From: a bacterium
GTDB lineage: Bacteria; Patescibacteriota; Minisyncoccia; Moranbacterales; UBA2206
DNA: 49,443 bases
NCBI GenBank assembly: GCA_029567195.1
Contig: JAKQLJ010000017.1
Span: forward strand, 1 to 49,443
Direction: 5' to 3'
Both the position numbers and the translations under genes were made by a program. This document shows positions 8,244 to 16,256 of the stretch, piece after piece. The notes below the pieces were generated by a model. That model searched no databases and was not told the origin of the DNA. It was given only the letters and a program-made list of their open reading frames with translations. Each line of letters starts with the position of its first letter. Positions within the stretch are counted from its first letter, which is position 1.

Positions 8244-8316
8244 TGCGCTTAGCAGGAATTGAACCTGCGACCTTCTGGACCGCAACCAGACGCTCTATCC
8301 ACTGAGCTATAAGCGC
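8244..8316 (-). tRNA. tRNA-Arg (anticodon GCG)
   Basis: Minus-strand cloverleaf: acceptor GCGCTTA/TAAGCGC, anticodon stem TCTGG/CCAGA with loop TTGCGGT, T-arm GCAGGTTCAATTCCTGC, discriminator A, no CCA. A damaged partial copy lies about 150 bases away at 8466-8544. Confidence 0.93.
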
Positions 8317-8465
8317 TTTTTATTTTTGTAAATCAACGGGATTTATCCGCCTCTGGCAAAATCTTCTGGACCCGTCTGCTTCGCGATTCAACTTATTAAT
8401 GGAATAATTTTAAACTTTATTGTTTATTAATGATATATCAATTAAATAGTTAACTCTTGCTGGCA

Positions 8466-8544
8466 GGCCGCAACCAGACGCTCCCTGCCTGCATGCCTAA
8501 CGGCATGTAAACCGGCAGGCAGGTATCCACTGAGCTATAAGCGC
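8466..8544 (-). pseudogene. Partial tRNA-Arg copy interrupted by a palindrome
   Basis: On the minus strand it repeats the 5' part of tRNA-Arg (GCGCTTATAGCTCAGTGGATA, then GAGCGTCTGGTTGCGG) but between these pieces, at the D-arm, carries 40 bases starting and ending CCTGCCTGC / GCAGGCAGG with an inner ATGCC..GGCAT hairpin. The 3' half of the tRNA is absent. Confidence 0.85.
8484..8523. repeat. Palindrome within the tRNA-Arg fragment
   Basis: Outer arms CCTGCCTGC and GCAGGCAGG plus an inner GCATGCC/GGCATG pair. Other CCTGCC/GGCAGG palindromes occur at 21032-21057, 43324-43338 and 44106-44146. Confidence 0.8.
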
Positions 8545-8591
8545 TTTTATTAAACAATATAAGATATAAAAGATAATATAGCAAGAGAAAA

Positions 8592-8622
8592 AACACGCAC
8601 TTTGTCGGTCGCGTGTTTTTGA
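8592..8622. terminator. Bidirectional terminator
   Basis: AAAACACGC / GCGTGTTTTT stem with an A-run on one side and a T-run on the other. It serves the minus-strand gene ending at 8638. Confidence 0.75.
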
Positions 8623-8637
8623 TAAATTATCCGAAGA

Positions 8638-9252
8638 TCACAAGCGCAAAAGCCTTTCCATCACTTCCATCATTCCTTCTTCCTGTTTTTTTTCCGGCAA
8701 GAAATCCAAAAGAATTTCCCTGATGTGCACCGGATCTTCTTCATGAATGGGAATGTGAACATAAGGAAGGAGGTAGCTTTTGTTTTTAAGGCTCAAAATT
8801 TTCATATGCGGCGGCTCATAAAAAATCCAGAACGATTCAATATTGTCAAAATCATACATCTCTTTCCCGGCTACCACGCCGTCATAGGTCAAGATGAAAT
8901 CGAGAATTCTCGGCTCTTTTTGGATATAAATATAGCCTACCATGCCGATAAGAATAAAAGTGATGGCCATTATCAGGCTATCGGAATAAAGTGCCCAAAC
9001 AACAATAGCGCCTAAAATTACAGTTATCCAGATATACCATTTTCTATCTCGCTCGTATTCTTCGAATTCTGGCGCTTTCCAATGGGCAAGGACGTCTGTG
9101 GAATGTTCCGGAATCATTTTTTCTTCTGCCGGTTCCAAAAGCGGCTTTTCATTGGAGCCATATAAAAAATTGTCTATTTTTCTTTCTCTTGCATCATCAT
9201 GGCGCATATTGGCGTTAATGCTGTTTTTTTGACCCTGTTTTTCTATATACAT
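8638..9252 (-). CDS. Conserved-looking membrane protein, 204 residues
   Basis: The first 70 residues are polar and acidic, then WKAPEFEEYERDRKWY leads into two adjacent membrane helices (about residues 73-110), followed by a soluble C-terminal part of about 90 residues with a beta-rich EPRILDFILTYDGVVAGKEMYDFDNIESFWIFYE pattern resembling small PH-like membrane proteins. I do not recognise the family; role unknown. A terminator follows. ATG 9252 is followed by another possible start (MRHDDARE). Confidence 0.65.
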   Translation of the reverse strand: MYIEKQGQKNSINANMRHDDARERKIDNFLYGSNEKPLLEPAEEKMIPEHSTDVLAHWKAPEFEEYERDRKWYIWITVILGAIVVWALYSDSLIMAITFILIGMVGYIYIQKEPRILDFILTYDGVVAGKEMYDFDNIESFWIFYEPPHMKILSLKNKSYLLPYVHIPIHEEDPVHIREILLDFLPEKKQEEGMMEVMERLLRL

Positions 9253-9321
9253 TTTTTTGATTTTATTCTAGCTAAATATTATCACAGTTGAATTTAAATG
9301 ACTAATTAATAAAATCCGGGG

Positions 9322-9350
9322 TTTACAAAGACCCTTATAATTGGTAATAT
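9322..9350 (+). promoter_or_regulatory. Promoter for tRNA-Ser
   Basis: TTTACA, 17-base spacer, TAATAT, placed about 34 bases before tRNA-Ser(GCT). Confidence 0.6.
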
Positions 9351-9383
9351 GATGCTTATGGGATTAAGCCAAAGCGGGTTTTT

Positions 9384-9470
9384 GGAAGGGTGGCTGAGTG
9401 GCTGAAAGCAGCACACTGCTAATGTGTTGACCTCGAAAGGGGTCCGTGGGTTCGAATCCCACCCCTTCCG
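9384..9470 (+). tRNA. tRNA-Ser (anticodon GCT)
   Basis: Class II tRNA of 87 bases: acceptor GGAAGGG/CCCTTCC, loop CTGCTAA with GCT, long variable arm, T-arm GTGGGTTCGAATCCCAC, discriminator G. Confidence 0.95.
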
Positions 9471-9608
9471 CCTTCAATCCGTCATATTGGATTTTCGGTT
9501 TGACAAAGTTCGCAGTAGTTTTGCGAAGACGACCAAGCGATCTCGGCGTAATATATCAAAATTTTTTGGGGGCATGTGAGTGTTTGTATTTTAGTTCTGT
9601 AGAAAAGC

Positions 9609-9695
9609 GGAGGAGTGCCCGAGTGGTTTAAGGGAACAGTCTTGAAAACTGTCGTATCGGAAACGGTACCGTGAGTTCGAATCTCACCTCCTCCG
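9609..9695 (+). tRNA. tRNA-Ser (anticodon TGA)
   Basis: Class II tRNA of 87 bases: acceptor GGAGGAG/CTCCTCC, anticodon stem ACAGT/ACTGT around CTTGAAA, long variable arm GTATCGGAAACGGTAC, T-arm GTGAGTTCGAATCTCAC, discriminator G. Confidence 0.95.
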
Positions 9696-9762
9696 CATCA
9701 AGCTTGCGTTATCGAGCAAGACCCGAGAGCCACAAGGGTCGCTCAATAAGAAAGAACGCTAA

Positions 9763-9788
9763 GACCGCCTTATGGGCGGTTTTGAAGT
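9763..9788 (+). terminator. Terminator after tRNA-Ser pair
   Basis: AGACCGCC / GGGCGGTTTT stem with TTAT loop, upstream of the restriction-modification genes. Confidence 0.7.
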
Positions 9789-9831
9789 TTCTCTGGCAGA
9801 TATTTACATGGTTATAATTATGTAAAAATGG

Positions 9832-9837
9832 TATAAT
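9832..9837 (+). promoter_or_regulatory. Extended -10 box of the methyltransferase gene
   Basis: TGGTATAAT: a TGN plus perfect TATAAT, ending six bases before ATG 9844. No ribosome site fits in between, so transcription probably starts at the ATG. Confidence 0.6.
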
Positions 9838-9843
9838 AGAGCT

Positions 9844-11016
9844 ATGGAAAACGACCAAAAACATCTTAACTATAATGACACTATCAATCTCGGTTCTTAT
9901 TATACACCAGAGGTTATTGTGGATTTGGCTTATTCCATTTTGCAAAAAAATATTCCAAACATTAAATATTTTACAATTTTAGATTCGTCTTGCGGATACG
10001 GTTCATTTTTAGCAAAAAAAGATATTGCAAAAAGATGGGTTGGAGCAGATATTGATCAAGAGGCTATTTCTGAAGCCAAGAAAATAATTGGCGATATTGA
10101 TTATATCCATCTAAATTCACTCTCAAATGTTTGCCGCAAAAATCTTACAATTAGAAATGATGAAAAACTTATAGTCATAGGCAATCCGCCATATAATGAC
10201 ACCACATCCATAATTAGGAATTCTATAAAAGATGTTTCTATCCAAGACAAGATTGATACTGACATAAAAACCAGAGACTTGGGAATGTCGTTTTTGCTTT
10301 CTTACGATAAGCTCAAAGCAGATTATATTTGTGTTTTGCATCCCTTATCGTATCTAATTAAAAAAGCAAATTTTTCGTTACTTTCAAAATTTTCCAGAAA
10401 CTATAAATTAATTGACGGAATAATTATAAGCAGTCATGAGTTTTCTAATACCTCTCGAGGCATGGCCTTTCCCATCCTAGTAGCTTTTTACAAAAGAGAT
10501 CAGAGGGGAATGACTTATGATCATATTCAAAATTATAAATTTAAGGTTAAAGATGATGGCTCTTTCTGTTTGAATGATTTCGACACCATAGTTAATTATG
10601 TCCAAAAATATCCAAATAAAAAATATTTGAATAAAAACGACAAGCCAGTCGCAAAATTTTGGACGCTGAGAGATATAAACGCACTCAAGCGCAATCGTAC
10701 TTTTATTGATTCTGATACCTATAACACCGTTTATGTATTAATGGAAAAACTCCCTTATTATTGTTATATTGATGTTTTCAAGCAATACGCAGATAGGATG
10801 CCATATTTTATTGGAAATTGTGATGTAATAATTGATAACAAAAAATTTAATGAGATAAAAGAATGCTTTGTTGCGCAAAGTATTCACACAAATCCCATTT
10901 TAAAAAATAAATTTAAATTTAGGGAAATTCCTAATGCTAAATTAAAAATAGAAAAATATTTTAAGGAATTATTAGGTAGTAAATTAGGTGAAAAATATGC
11001 CAAAAATTTTAATTAA
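9844..11016 (+). CDS. N6-adenine DNA methyltransferase of a Type II R-M system
   Basis: A 390-residue adenine methyltransferase. Motif I (AdoMet binding) is LDSSCGYGSFL near residue 45, followed by an acidic VGADID motif, and the catalytic motif IV is NPPY near residue 116, the amino-adenine type. A GSYYTPE start is typical of gamma-class enzymes. The last 20 bases overlap the next gene, so the two are translated together as a modification-restriction pair. Base composition is more AT-rich than the flanks, and the pair lies just behind two tRNA-Ser genes, a common site for acquired DNA. The target sequence cannot be read from the protein; GTAC is suggested by the PabI-like partner. Confidence 0.88.
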   Translation: MENDQKHLNYNDTINLGSYYTPEVIVDLAYSILQKNIPNIKYFTILDSSCGYGSFLAKKDIAKRWVGADIDQEAISEAKKIIGDIDYIHLNSLSNVCRKNLTIRNDEKLIVIGNPPYNDTTSIIRNSIKDVSIQDKIDTDIKTRDLGMSFLLSYDKLKADYICVLHPLSYLIKKANFSLLSKFSRNYKLIDGIIISSHEFSNTSRGMAFPILVAFYKRDQRGMTYDHIQNYKFKVKDDGSFCLNDFDTIVNYVQKYPNKKYLNKNDKPVAKFWTLRDINALKRNRTFIDSDTYNTVYVLMEKLPYYCYIDVFKQYADRMPYFIGNCDVIIDNKKFNEIKECFVAQSIHTNPILKNKFKFREIPNAKLKIEKYFKELLGSKLGEKYAKNFN

Positions 11017-11758
11017 AGAAAGGGAGCGTAAAATTGAAGTGCCAATACTGTTAACTGCTGTTAGCGGAAAAATTCGTGTTAAAAAACGCTCGATTGTGAA
11101 TGAATATGGAACGCCAGTTGCGGTTAGACGAGATGGATTTTCTTTGAACAATTATGTAGAATGGCAAATTGGTTATGATGTTGTTAAGAAAGAAACTGAA
11201 AAGCTTGCGGAGTCATCTTTACCAGACACAGAGTTTATTGGTGCAAACGGGAAGACTAAAGCACTTTATGAATTATCAGAATATATTTGGTATTTTTATA
11301 AATGGAATATTGTGTCAAAAACAGATCTAGAGAATATTATCGATTATCTGAGTTTGATGCCAGGTAATAATTTAATTGATAATAATTCCGAGTTACAAAT
11401 TGATCGTAGCCATCCAACGACCAAAAATATAAACGGATTTGATTTTGAATATACTCAAGTCAAATATCCTCTTCTGATCTATAAATTTAACGGATATGAA
11501 ATTGTCACTGAAATAAAGATTACTGAGAAGCAATATGCTATTGGCACCCAACCCATGTTATATTTATGTTTCCCGATTACAGAGCTAAAATCGGAAACCA
11601 ATTTAGTTGGACGAACTGCCAATGCAAAAGAAATTGCCCATTTTGAAATCTCAGAGAGCAATATTAAAGTGTTTTTGGAGATGTTAAAAATGTTTGGTAT
11701 TTTGTCAAAAAATCACAAACACGACATTCTACAGATTATCAATACGATTATAAATTAG
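10997..11758 (+). CDS. Putative restriction enzyme, PabI-like (restriction DNA glycosylase) candidate
   Basis: A 253-residue protein starting at ATG 10997 (the track GTG 10988 lies three codons earlier), overlapping the methyltransferase. Seen: an Arg-rich N-terminal stretch (KIRVKKRS), then YVEWQIGYDV with Glu and Tyr five apart (E55, Y60), and near the C-terminus NHKHDI with His and Asp three apart. Known from the PabI family: key residues R32, E63, Y68, H211 and D214 in a protein of about 226 residues, so Glu/Tyr and His/Asp spacings and end positions match. PabI-type enzymes excise adenine at GTAC. The family assignment is inference from this pattern and from the adjacent methyltransferase; a novel nuclease fold is the alternative. 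Confidence 0.55.
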   Translation: MPKILIKERERKIEVPILLTAVSGKIRVKKRSIVNEYGTPVAVRRDGFSLNNYVEWQIGYDVVKKETEKLAESSLPDTEFIGANGKTKALYELSEYIWYFYKWNIVSKTDLENIIDYLSLMPGNNLIDNNSELQIDRSHPTTKNINGFDFEYTQVKYPLLIYKFNGYEIVTEIKITEKQYAIGTQPMLYLCFPITELKSETNLVGRTANAKEIAHFEISESNIKVFLEMLKMFGILSKNHKHDILQIINTIIN

Positions 11759-12059
11759 GCGGCGCGCCAGTCTCACTGGCACGAAATTCGGCGGTGGCGA
11801 AAGCGAGGGCGGGTAAAAATTCCTTCCCACCAACTTCCTTCCTTTTTGCCTGCTCGAGTGATTAGATTTCAAAATTTGCAATCCGGATTTTCATCAAAAA
11901 AGGTTCGGATTTTAACCAAAAGGCACTGCCAAGTTTTGCATTACCTATTTTTATGATAAACTATAAGCAATAAAAAACCAGTCAGGTTATGAAAAAGATT
12001 ATGAAAAAAACAAACAGAAAATAATTCTTAAGAAGTCAGTTTTAAGCGTTAGTCAAAGA
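11759..12059. other. Gene-free stretch of 300 bases
   Basis: Holds a GC-rich hairpin (GCGCCAGT-CTC-ACTGGCAC at 11763-11783) just after the restriction gene, without a T-run, then AT-rich DNA. From 11988 it contains a short reading frame MKKIMKKTNRK that is probably the displaced signal-peptide start of the next gene. Confidence 0.5.
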
Positions 12060-14207
12060 ATGTTTTTTAGTTTTCTTTTGGTTTTTATTTTTGGTTTTTG
12101 CTTTGGAGCAAGGGCCAGCGCAACGACATATTATGTTAGTCAAAGCGCTACTAATGGATACAATATAGGAGTTGATACCAATAGCGGACAGACAAAGGAA
12201 CTCCCGTTTCTTACTGTGGGGAAAGCGGTCAGTACTTATAGCGCCGGCGATACTATTGTGCTAAATGACGGAACATATTTAACAACCGCTGGAGGATCCG
12301 GAGCTGCATATCTGACATTGACAAAAGCAGTTACGATAAATGCTGAAACTACTCTCGGAGCTACAATAACATCAACCTCGGCATCTTATACCATCTATAT
12401 AAATCCATCAGCAACGGGAACCTATACATTTGGAAGTTTAATTTTAAATTCTAATAACGTTTCTTATACATCTCTAACATTAGCCAACTCGGCATATAAT
12501 CCAACTCTTGTTTTAAACGGAACCAGAATATTAAATCCCACCTTACGGGGGATAATAGTTACAGAAGGCAATCCCGCCTTAATTGATGTAAATGATGCTT
12601 CTATTTACATATCCAGTCTTAGCAATGCCGGAACGATATTTGATTTGTCTTATCTGGCGGCTGGGAACGTAGAGATAGATGGACTGACATTAAATGTTAC
12701 CACAGCGGCTGGCGCGGCAAGCGTTGAAGGTATTAAGATAGTTTCTTCGACCGGAACAGGCTCAACAGTGAGCGTAAAAAATGTTACCGGCAGTGTTTCC
12801 AGTGCTGTTGGAAATGTGAATCCCGGAGTAATTTCAATAAACAATATTCCTTCGGCTGAAGTTTCAGATTTCGATATCACTCTAACCGCTGCCGGAACAT
12901 ATGGCATCAACATCATAACAGGAAGTGGCGCTAGCATTCACGACGGAACGATTAACTATAACGCTCCTGCTGGATATGCCATTTATTCCAATGCTCCGTC
13001 AATAAGCATTTATGGAAATACGGTTAGTAATAATAACACGGATCAGTCGAAAACTCCCCACGGAATAGCTATTTATAATACGACCGGCGGCCATGTCTAT
13101 CAAAATAGCGTTTCTGGTTTTTGTCCTGCTTATCTTGCTGCCCTTACAGATGCCACGACAATGTTTGATTATAATATAGTTATGAATCCTTATGGGAATT
13201 ATCAGCTCTATGCGAAAGGAGCCACAGGTTCGAAGTTTTATAACAACACGGTCTATGCCAGGACGGGATATAACGGAGTTTGTATGGGAATGCAGGACAA
13301 TGGAGTAACCCATAGCACAGGAGTGGAATATAAAAACAATATTTGCTATGACTCATCGACAAGTCCTAAGTTTTTATTTACTGATGCGAATCAAACCGCA
13401 ACATTTTCAAATAATCTCTATTATTCTCCCGAGGCATTAATAGCCACGTCTTGGCAATATGGAGGTTCAAATTATAGCACTTTTGCGAATTGGCAATCCG
13501 CAGAGGCTTCGGCAATATGGGGAGATCCGCTTTTTGTTTCTTCTTCCGACTATAATCTTCAATCTACTTCTCCTGCTATCAATGCCGGAATAGATGTTTC
13601 TCTTACTGCTGATTATGCGGGCAATCCAATTTGCGGTCTTCCTGATGTTGGCGCTTACGAAAATTGTGTTAGTGAGGAGGAGGAAGAAGAAGAAAACGAT
13701 CTTAATGTTCATTCCGTTAAACTGACATCCACTGAAAACTCAGTTACTCTCAAATGGAAAACTGACAATAATACTAAATCAATCGTAAAATATGGGATAA
13801 ATAAAAATATTAGAAAAAATAAAAAAGATAATGATAAGGAAAAAAATCACAAAATGACCATAAAAAATCTTCTTCCTAACACTCAATACTACTTTAAGAT
13901 AAAAGCCAAGGATAGTGAAAATAATGAGGATTCCAGTCGGGTTCATTCTATAAAAACATTGCCAAGGACAGTGATTGCCCGAACAGTCTTGTCATCTCAG
14001 AAAGAAAATCAAGCCAAGAACGAAACCGCACCTAACGCTTGCTCGTATGTCGTAGAGCCCGGCGATGCCTTATGGAGTATTGCTAAAAAAATATACGGCG
14101 ATCCCACAGCTTACTTGTTGATCATTGAGAAAAATAAAAATAATTATCCGAATATCGGATCAAAACTGTTAGTCGGGCAAAAATTAACTTTTGATTGCGA
14201 TAATTAG
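12060..14207 (+). CDS. Secreted beta-helix protein with FN3 and LysM domains
   Basis: A 715-residue exported protein. A hydrophobic signal segment (FFSFLLVFIFGFCFGARASA) is followed by TTYYVSQSAT and a right-handed parallel beta-helix of the pectate-lyase/DUF1565 type to about residue 540. Then come an acidic hinge (EEEEEEEN), a fibronectin type III domain (about 550-635) and a C-terminal LysM (YVVEPGDALWSIAKKIYGD, about 660-712) that should hold it to peptidoglycan. Its role is probably surface polysaccharide binding or cleavage, or attachment. ATG 12060 lacks a ribosome site and a basic leader; an upstream frame (MKKIMKK) would supply both if one A were added to the A7 run at 12004. Confidence 0.85.
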   Translation: MFFSFLLVFIFGFCFGARASATTYYVSQSATNGYNIGVDTNSGQTKELPFLTVGKAVSTYSAGDTIVLNDGTYLTTAGGSGAAYLTLTKAVTINAETTLGATITSTSASYTIYINPSATGTYTFGSLILNSNNVSYTSLTLANSAYNPTLVLNGTRILNPTLRGIIVTEGNPALIDVNDASIYISSLSNAGTIFDLSYLAAGNVEIDGLTLNVTTAAGAASVEGIKIVSSTGTGSTVSVKNVTGSVSSAVGNVNPGVISINNIPSAEVSDFDITLTAAGTYGINIITGSGASIHDGTINYNAPAGYAIYSNAPSISIYGNTVSNNNTDQSKTPHGIAIYNTTGGHVYQNSVSGFCPAYLAALTDATTMFDYNIVMNPYGNYQLYAKGATGSKFYNNTVYARTGYNGVCMGMQDNGVTHSTGVEYKNNICYDSSTSPKFLFTDANQTATFSNNLYYSPEALIATSWQYGGSNYSTFANWQSAEASAIWGDPLFVSSSDYNLQSTSPAINAGIDVSLTADYAGNPICGLPDVGAYENCVSEEEEEEENDLNVHSVKLTSTENSVTLKWKTDNNTKSIVKYGINKNIRKNKKDNDKEKNHKMTIKNLLPNTQYYFKIKAKDSENNEDSSRVHSIKTLPRTVIARTVLSSQKENQAKNETAPNACSYVVEPGDALWSIAKKIYGDPTAYLLIIEKNKNNYPNIGSKLLVGQKLTFDCDN

Positions 14208-14310
14208 TAAAATTAATATAATCATTATCTAAAATATTTTTATAAATTTCTATCACCGACGATTTACTTTTCCGGCCGACTGTGCTAAAATACGAATAAA
14301 GAAGGAATTT

Positions 14311-15057
14311 ATGCTGGAACAAGAACTGCAAAAATTGGGATTGTCGGATAAAGAGGCGAGAATATACCTAGCTTCGCTTCAGCTTGGCAAATCGCCGGTT
14401 CAGGAGATTGCCGAGCAGGCGAAAGTTAATCGTGGAACGGCTTATGATATCATCCGGTCTTTAATGAATAAGGGTCTAATGAGCTCATTTGATCAAGGCA
14501 AAAAAACCTATTTCACGGCCGAATCGCCGGAGCGGCTTTCTAGTCTCATAAAAATCCAAGGAGAAGAACTAAAGCTTAAGGAAAAGGAATTTTCCAAATA
14601 TCTACCGGAGCTGCGTTCGATGTATGGATCGGCGGATAATAAGCCTAAAGTGAAGTATTATGAAGGCAGAGAAGGCATACTTGCTATTCAGGAGGAATGT
14701 CTTAAGGTGAAAACAAAAAATATATATGGGATTACATGCCTTGATACAGTTGCTAATTTGTTTCCCGAAACATTTAAATATTATTCACCAAAAAGAATAT
14801 CCAAAGGAATACAATCAAAAGTTATTTATACGACAATAAATGTGCCCCCGCTTAACCATGAGGATGACAAAATATCTCTTCGCGAAATGAAGCACATTCC
14901 TCATGAAGAATTTCCTTTTTCTATAGATATAACGATTTTTGATAATAAAGTTGCTTTTAGGTCATTAAATGAGGAAAAACCAGGCGGAGTTATTATAGAA
15001 GATAAACAGATTGCTGAATCTATGGTGGCAATATTTAACCGACTTTGGGAAAAATGA
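14311..15057 (+). CDS. TrmB-family transcriptional regulator
   Basis: A 248-residue protein. Residues 1-75 form a TrmB-type winged helix (LQKLGLSDKEARIYLASLQLG, then VNRGTAYDIIRSLMNKGL), followed by a linker helix and a C-terminal effector-like domain (KVKYYEGREGILAIQEECL). Proteins of this type sense sugars in archaea; in CPR genomes they are common and their ligand is unknown. A GAAGGA ribosome site precedes ATG 14311, and a terminator follows. It is upstream of, and in the same direction as, the small-gene array, but nothing in the sequence shows it controls that array. Confidence 0.85.
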   Translation: MLEQELQKLGLSDKEARIYLASLQLGKSPVQEIAEQAKVNRGTAYDIIRSLMNKGLMSSFDQGKKTYFTAESPERLSSLIKIQGEELKLKEKEFSKYLPELRSMYGSADNKPKVKYYEGREGILAIQEECLKVKTKNIYGITCLDTVANLFPETFKYYSPKRISKGIQSKVIYTTINVPPLNHEDDKISLREMKHIPHEEFPFSIDITIFDNKVAFRSLNEEKPGGVIIEDKQIAESMVAIFNRLWEK

Positions 15058-15086
15058 TTAGAGTTTCTTCTACATTTATTGAAGAG

Positions 15087-15117
15087 TGAAATGCCTATAA
15101 TAAGGGCATTTTTTGAT
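15087..15117 (+). terminator. Terminator after TrmB-like gene
   Basis: AATGCC..GGGCATT stem followed by TTTTTT. Confidence 0.7.
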
Positions 15118-15142
15118 ATAATTGGAGTTTCGTAGATATAGA

Positions 15143-15171
15143 TTGACAAAATCAGAAATAGGTGCTATACT
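15143..15171 (+). promoter_or_regulatory. Consensus promoter of the putative ncRNA
   Basis: TTGACA, 17-base spacer, TATACT. The promoter at 15628-15656 has the same boxes, spacing and TGC before the -10. Confidence 0.75.
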
Positions 15172-15177
15172 TCCTGC

Positions 15178-15490
15178 AGTTGGTTTATTATAGCAGAAAG
15201 GAGGTAAAATACAGTGGGCGGATTCTAGCTGAAAAAGCTTCATTAACAGAAAGGATTGTGTAGATGCGGCGATTTTATCGGATTTAGGTTAAGAATGGCT
15301 AAAATGAGCGATTTATTGTTATGATCGCCAGCGTCCGCAAAAGGCAAGGGAGTTGTACTGTTTATTCAAGAAGGCAGGGAGAACACTTTGACACCCTGCA
15401 ACCGCGGGAAAACGCTTGAAACCCGCGGCGTAATATGACAAGGCGCTCGCTGATCTTCCCAAAGAGGACGACACGAGCGCCTCTTTTTTT
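15178..15490 (+). ncRNA. Putative structured RNA of about 310 bases, unknown class
   Basis: A full promoter and a strong terminator (GGCGCTCG / CGAGCGCC plus T-run, 15442-15490) bound a stretch without a real ORF. It has successive hairpins: GGCGAT..ATCGCC, CAGGG..CCCTG (about 15384-15406) and CCGCGGG..CCCGCGG (about 15403-15427). A ribosome site AAGGAGG (15198) precedes a four-codon frame GTG GGC GGA TTC TAG, perhaps a leader peptide. I looked for tmRNA, RNase P, SRP and 6S landmarks and found none. It could be a regulatory RNA for the array downstream. Confidence 0.5.
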
Positions 15491-15627
15491 ATCTATTTTT
15501 TATGTTTTCAAAAGCTTGAAAAAACACGGATAAAAAATAATAGGCATAAGTCTGCTAAATTATAATACTAAAATAAGGCTTAAATAGTGTATAAAACAAC
15601 AATGACAAAAAATAATGTAGAAAAGAC

Positions 15628-15656
15628 TTGACAAAATTTCAGTCGTTTGCTATACT
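15628..15656 (+). promoter_or_regulatory. Consensus promoter of the small-gene array
   Basis: TTGACA, 17 bases, TATACT. It is the only strong promoter seen before the array; predicted start near 15663, giving a leader of about 280 bases. Confidence 0.75.
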
Positions 15657-15792
15657 CCCAAAGTCAAGCTAAAAGATAGATTCGTCTGGCGCTGGTTATA
15701 AGTAATATATTTTGAACCAGAAATAAAGATGAATCACTTATCTGTTTGATAAGATAAAAAATACGGTGAATATCAGGCCCTTTGACAACTTA

Positions 15793-15837
15793 CCCTCACT
15801 TTTCTTCGCAAATTAGCTTTGTTGGGAGAAGTGAGGG
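15793..15837 (+). promoter_or_regulatory. Leader hairpin of the array transcript
   Basis: CCCTCACTT.TC pairs with GA.AAGTGAGGG around a loop containing CTTCGCAAAT, a motif that recurs at 17524. It has no T-run, so it is not a simple terminator. Confidence 0.5.
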
Positions 15838-15865
15838 AGTTATATCACATTCAACTTTTACCCGA

Positions 15866-15910
15866 TTTGTAAATAGTTCTAAATTTTTAGAGGGAAAAAC
15901 ATTGGGTTTT
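15866..15910 (+). repeat. Array element copy A (right half only)
   Basis: GTAAATAGTT.TAAATTTTTAGAGGGAAAAACATTGGG is nearly identical to bases 16263-16302 of copy B but lacks the AAAACTTCGC and CTCTCTAAAA left part. It lies directly before the first array gene. Confidence 0.75.
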
Positions 15911-15944
15911 TTCAATCAAATCACTCTTGCTTAGGGAGGTTACA

Positions 15945-16256
15945 ATGATCAAGAAACACAAGATCTTTCAAGTAATCCAGGAGGGAGTAATCCCGAATGG
16001 AGGCAGGGTCGAACGCTGGAAAAGCTGCAACGGAGAGTTCCATGTGGACTTTCTGATTGAGCTTTTCTTCGAGGAGAATGGTGAGGTCGCATTTGCCAGG
16101 CAACTTTTAGAAATAGAAGTCGGCCAGTGCGATTGTCAAATCATTCTCAAATACACTTTCCCTTTTTCCCAGGATGAATCCGATGAATTTGACTGGGACG
16201 ATGATCTACTAGCTGCAATGGAGGCTGGTAGATTAGAAAACTTCGCTACTCTCTAA
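15945..16256 (+). CDS. Array gene 1, hypothetical (paralogue of gene 2)
   Basis: A 103-residue protein from ATG 15945, with GGGAGG eight bases upstream (the track TTG 15927 lies upstream of that site and is unlikely). It shares with array gene 2 an N-terminal region aligned as IFQVIQEG..NGG.V...K.CNGE.H.DFL, with a later CDC matching CDH. Its acidic end (DESDEFDWDDD) leads to a C-terminal EAGRLENFATL. That tail is coded by the conserved AAAACTTCGC..CTCTCTAA element, so the repeat overlaps the stop. No membrane segments. Function unknown. Confidence 0.65.
   Translation: MIKKHKIFQVIQEGVIPNGGRVERWKSCNGEFHVDFLIELFFEENGEVAFARQLLEIEVGQCDCQIILKYTFPFSQDESDEFDWDDDLLAAMEAGRLENFATL

Noticed and set aside
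15178-15490. tmRNA, RNase P RNA, SRP RNA or 6S RNA
   Set aside because: No tag reading frame, no GAGGAAAGTC or ACAGAA blocks, no SRP GGAAGGAAGC-like loop and no extended 6S-like duplex could be found by eye.
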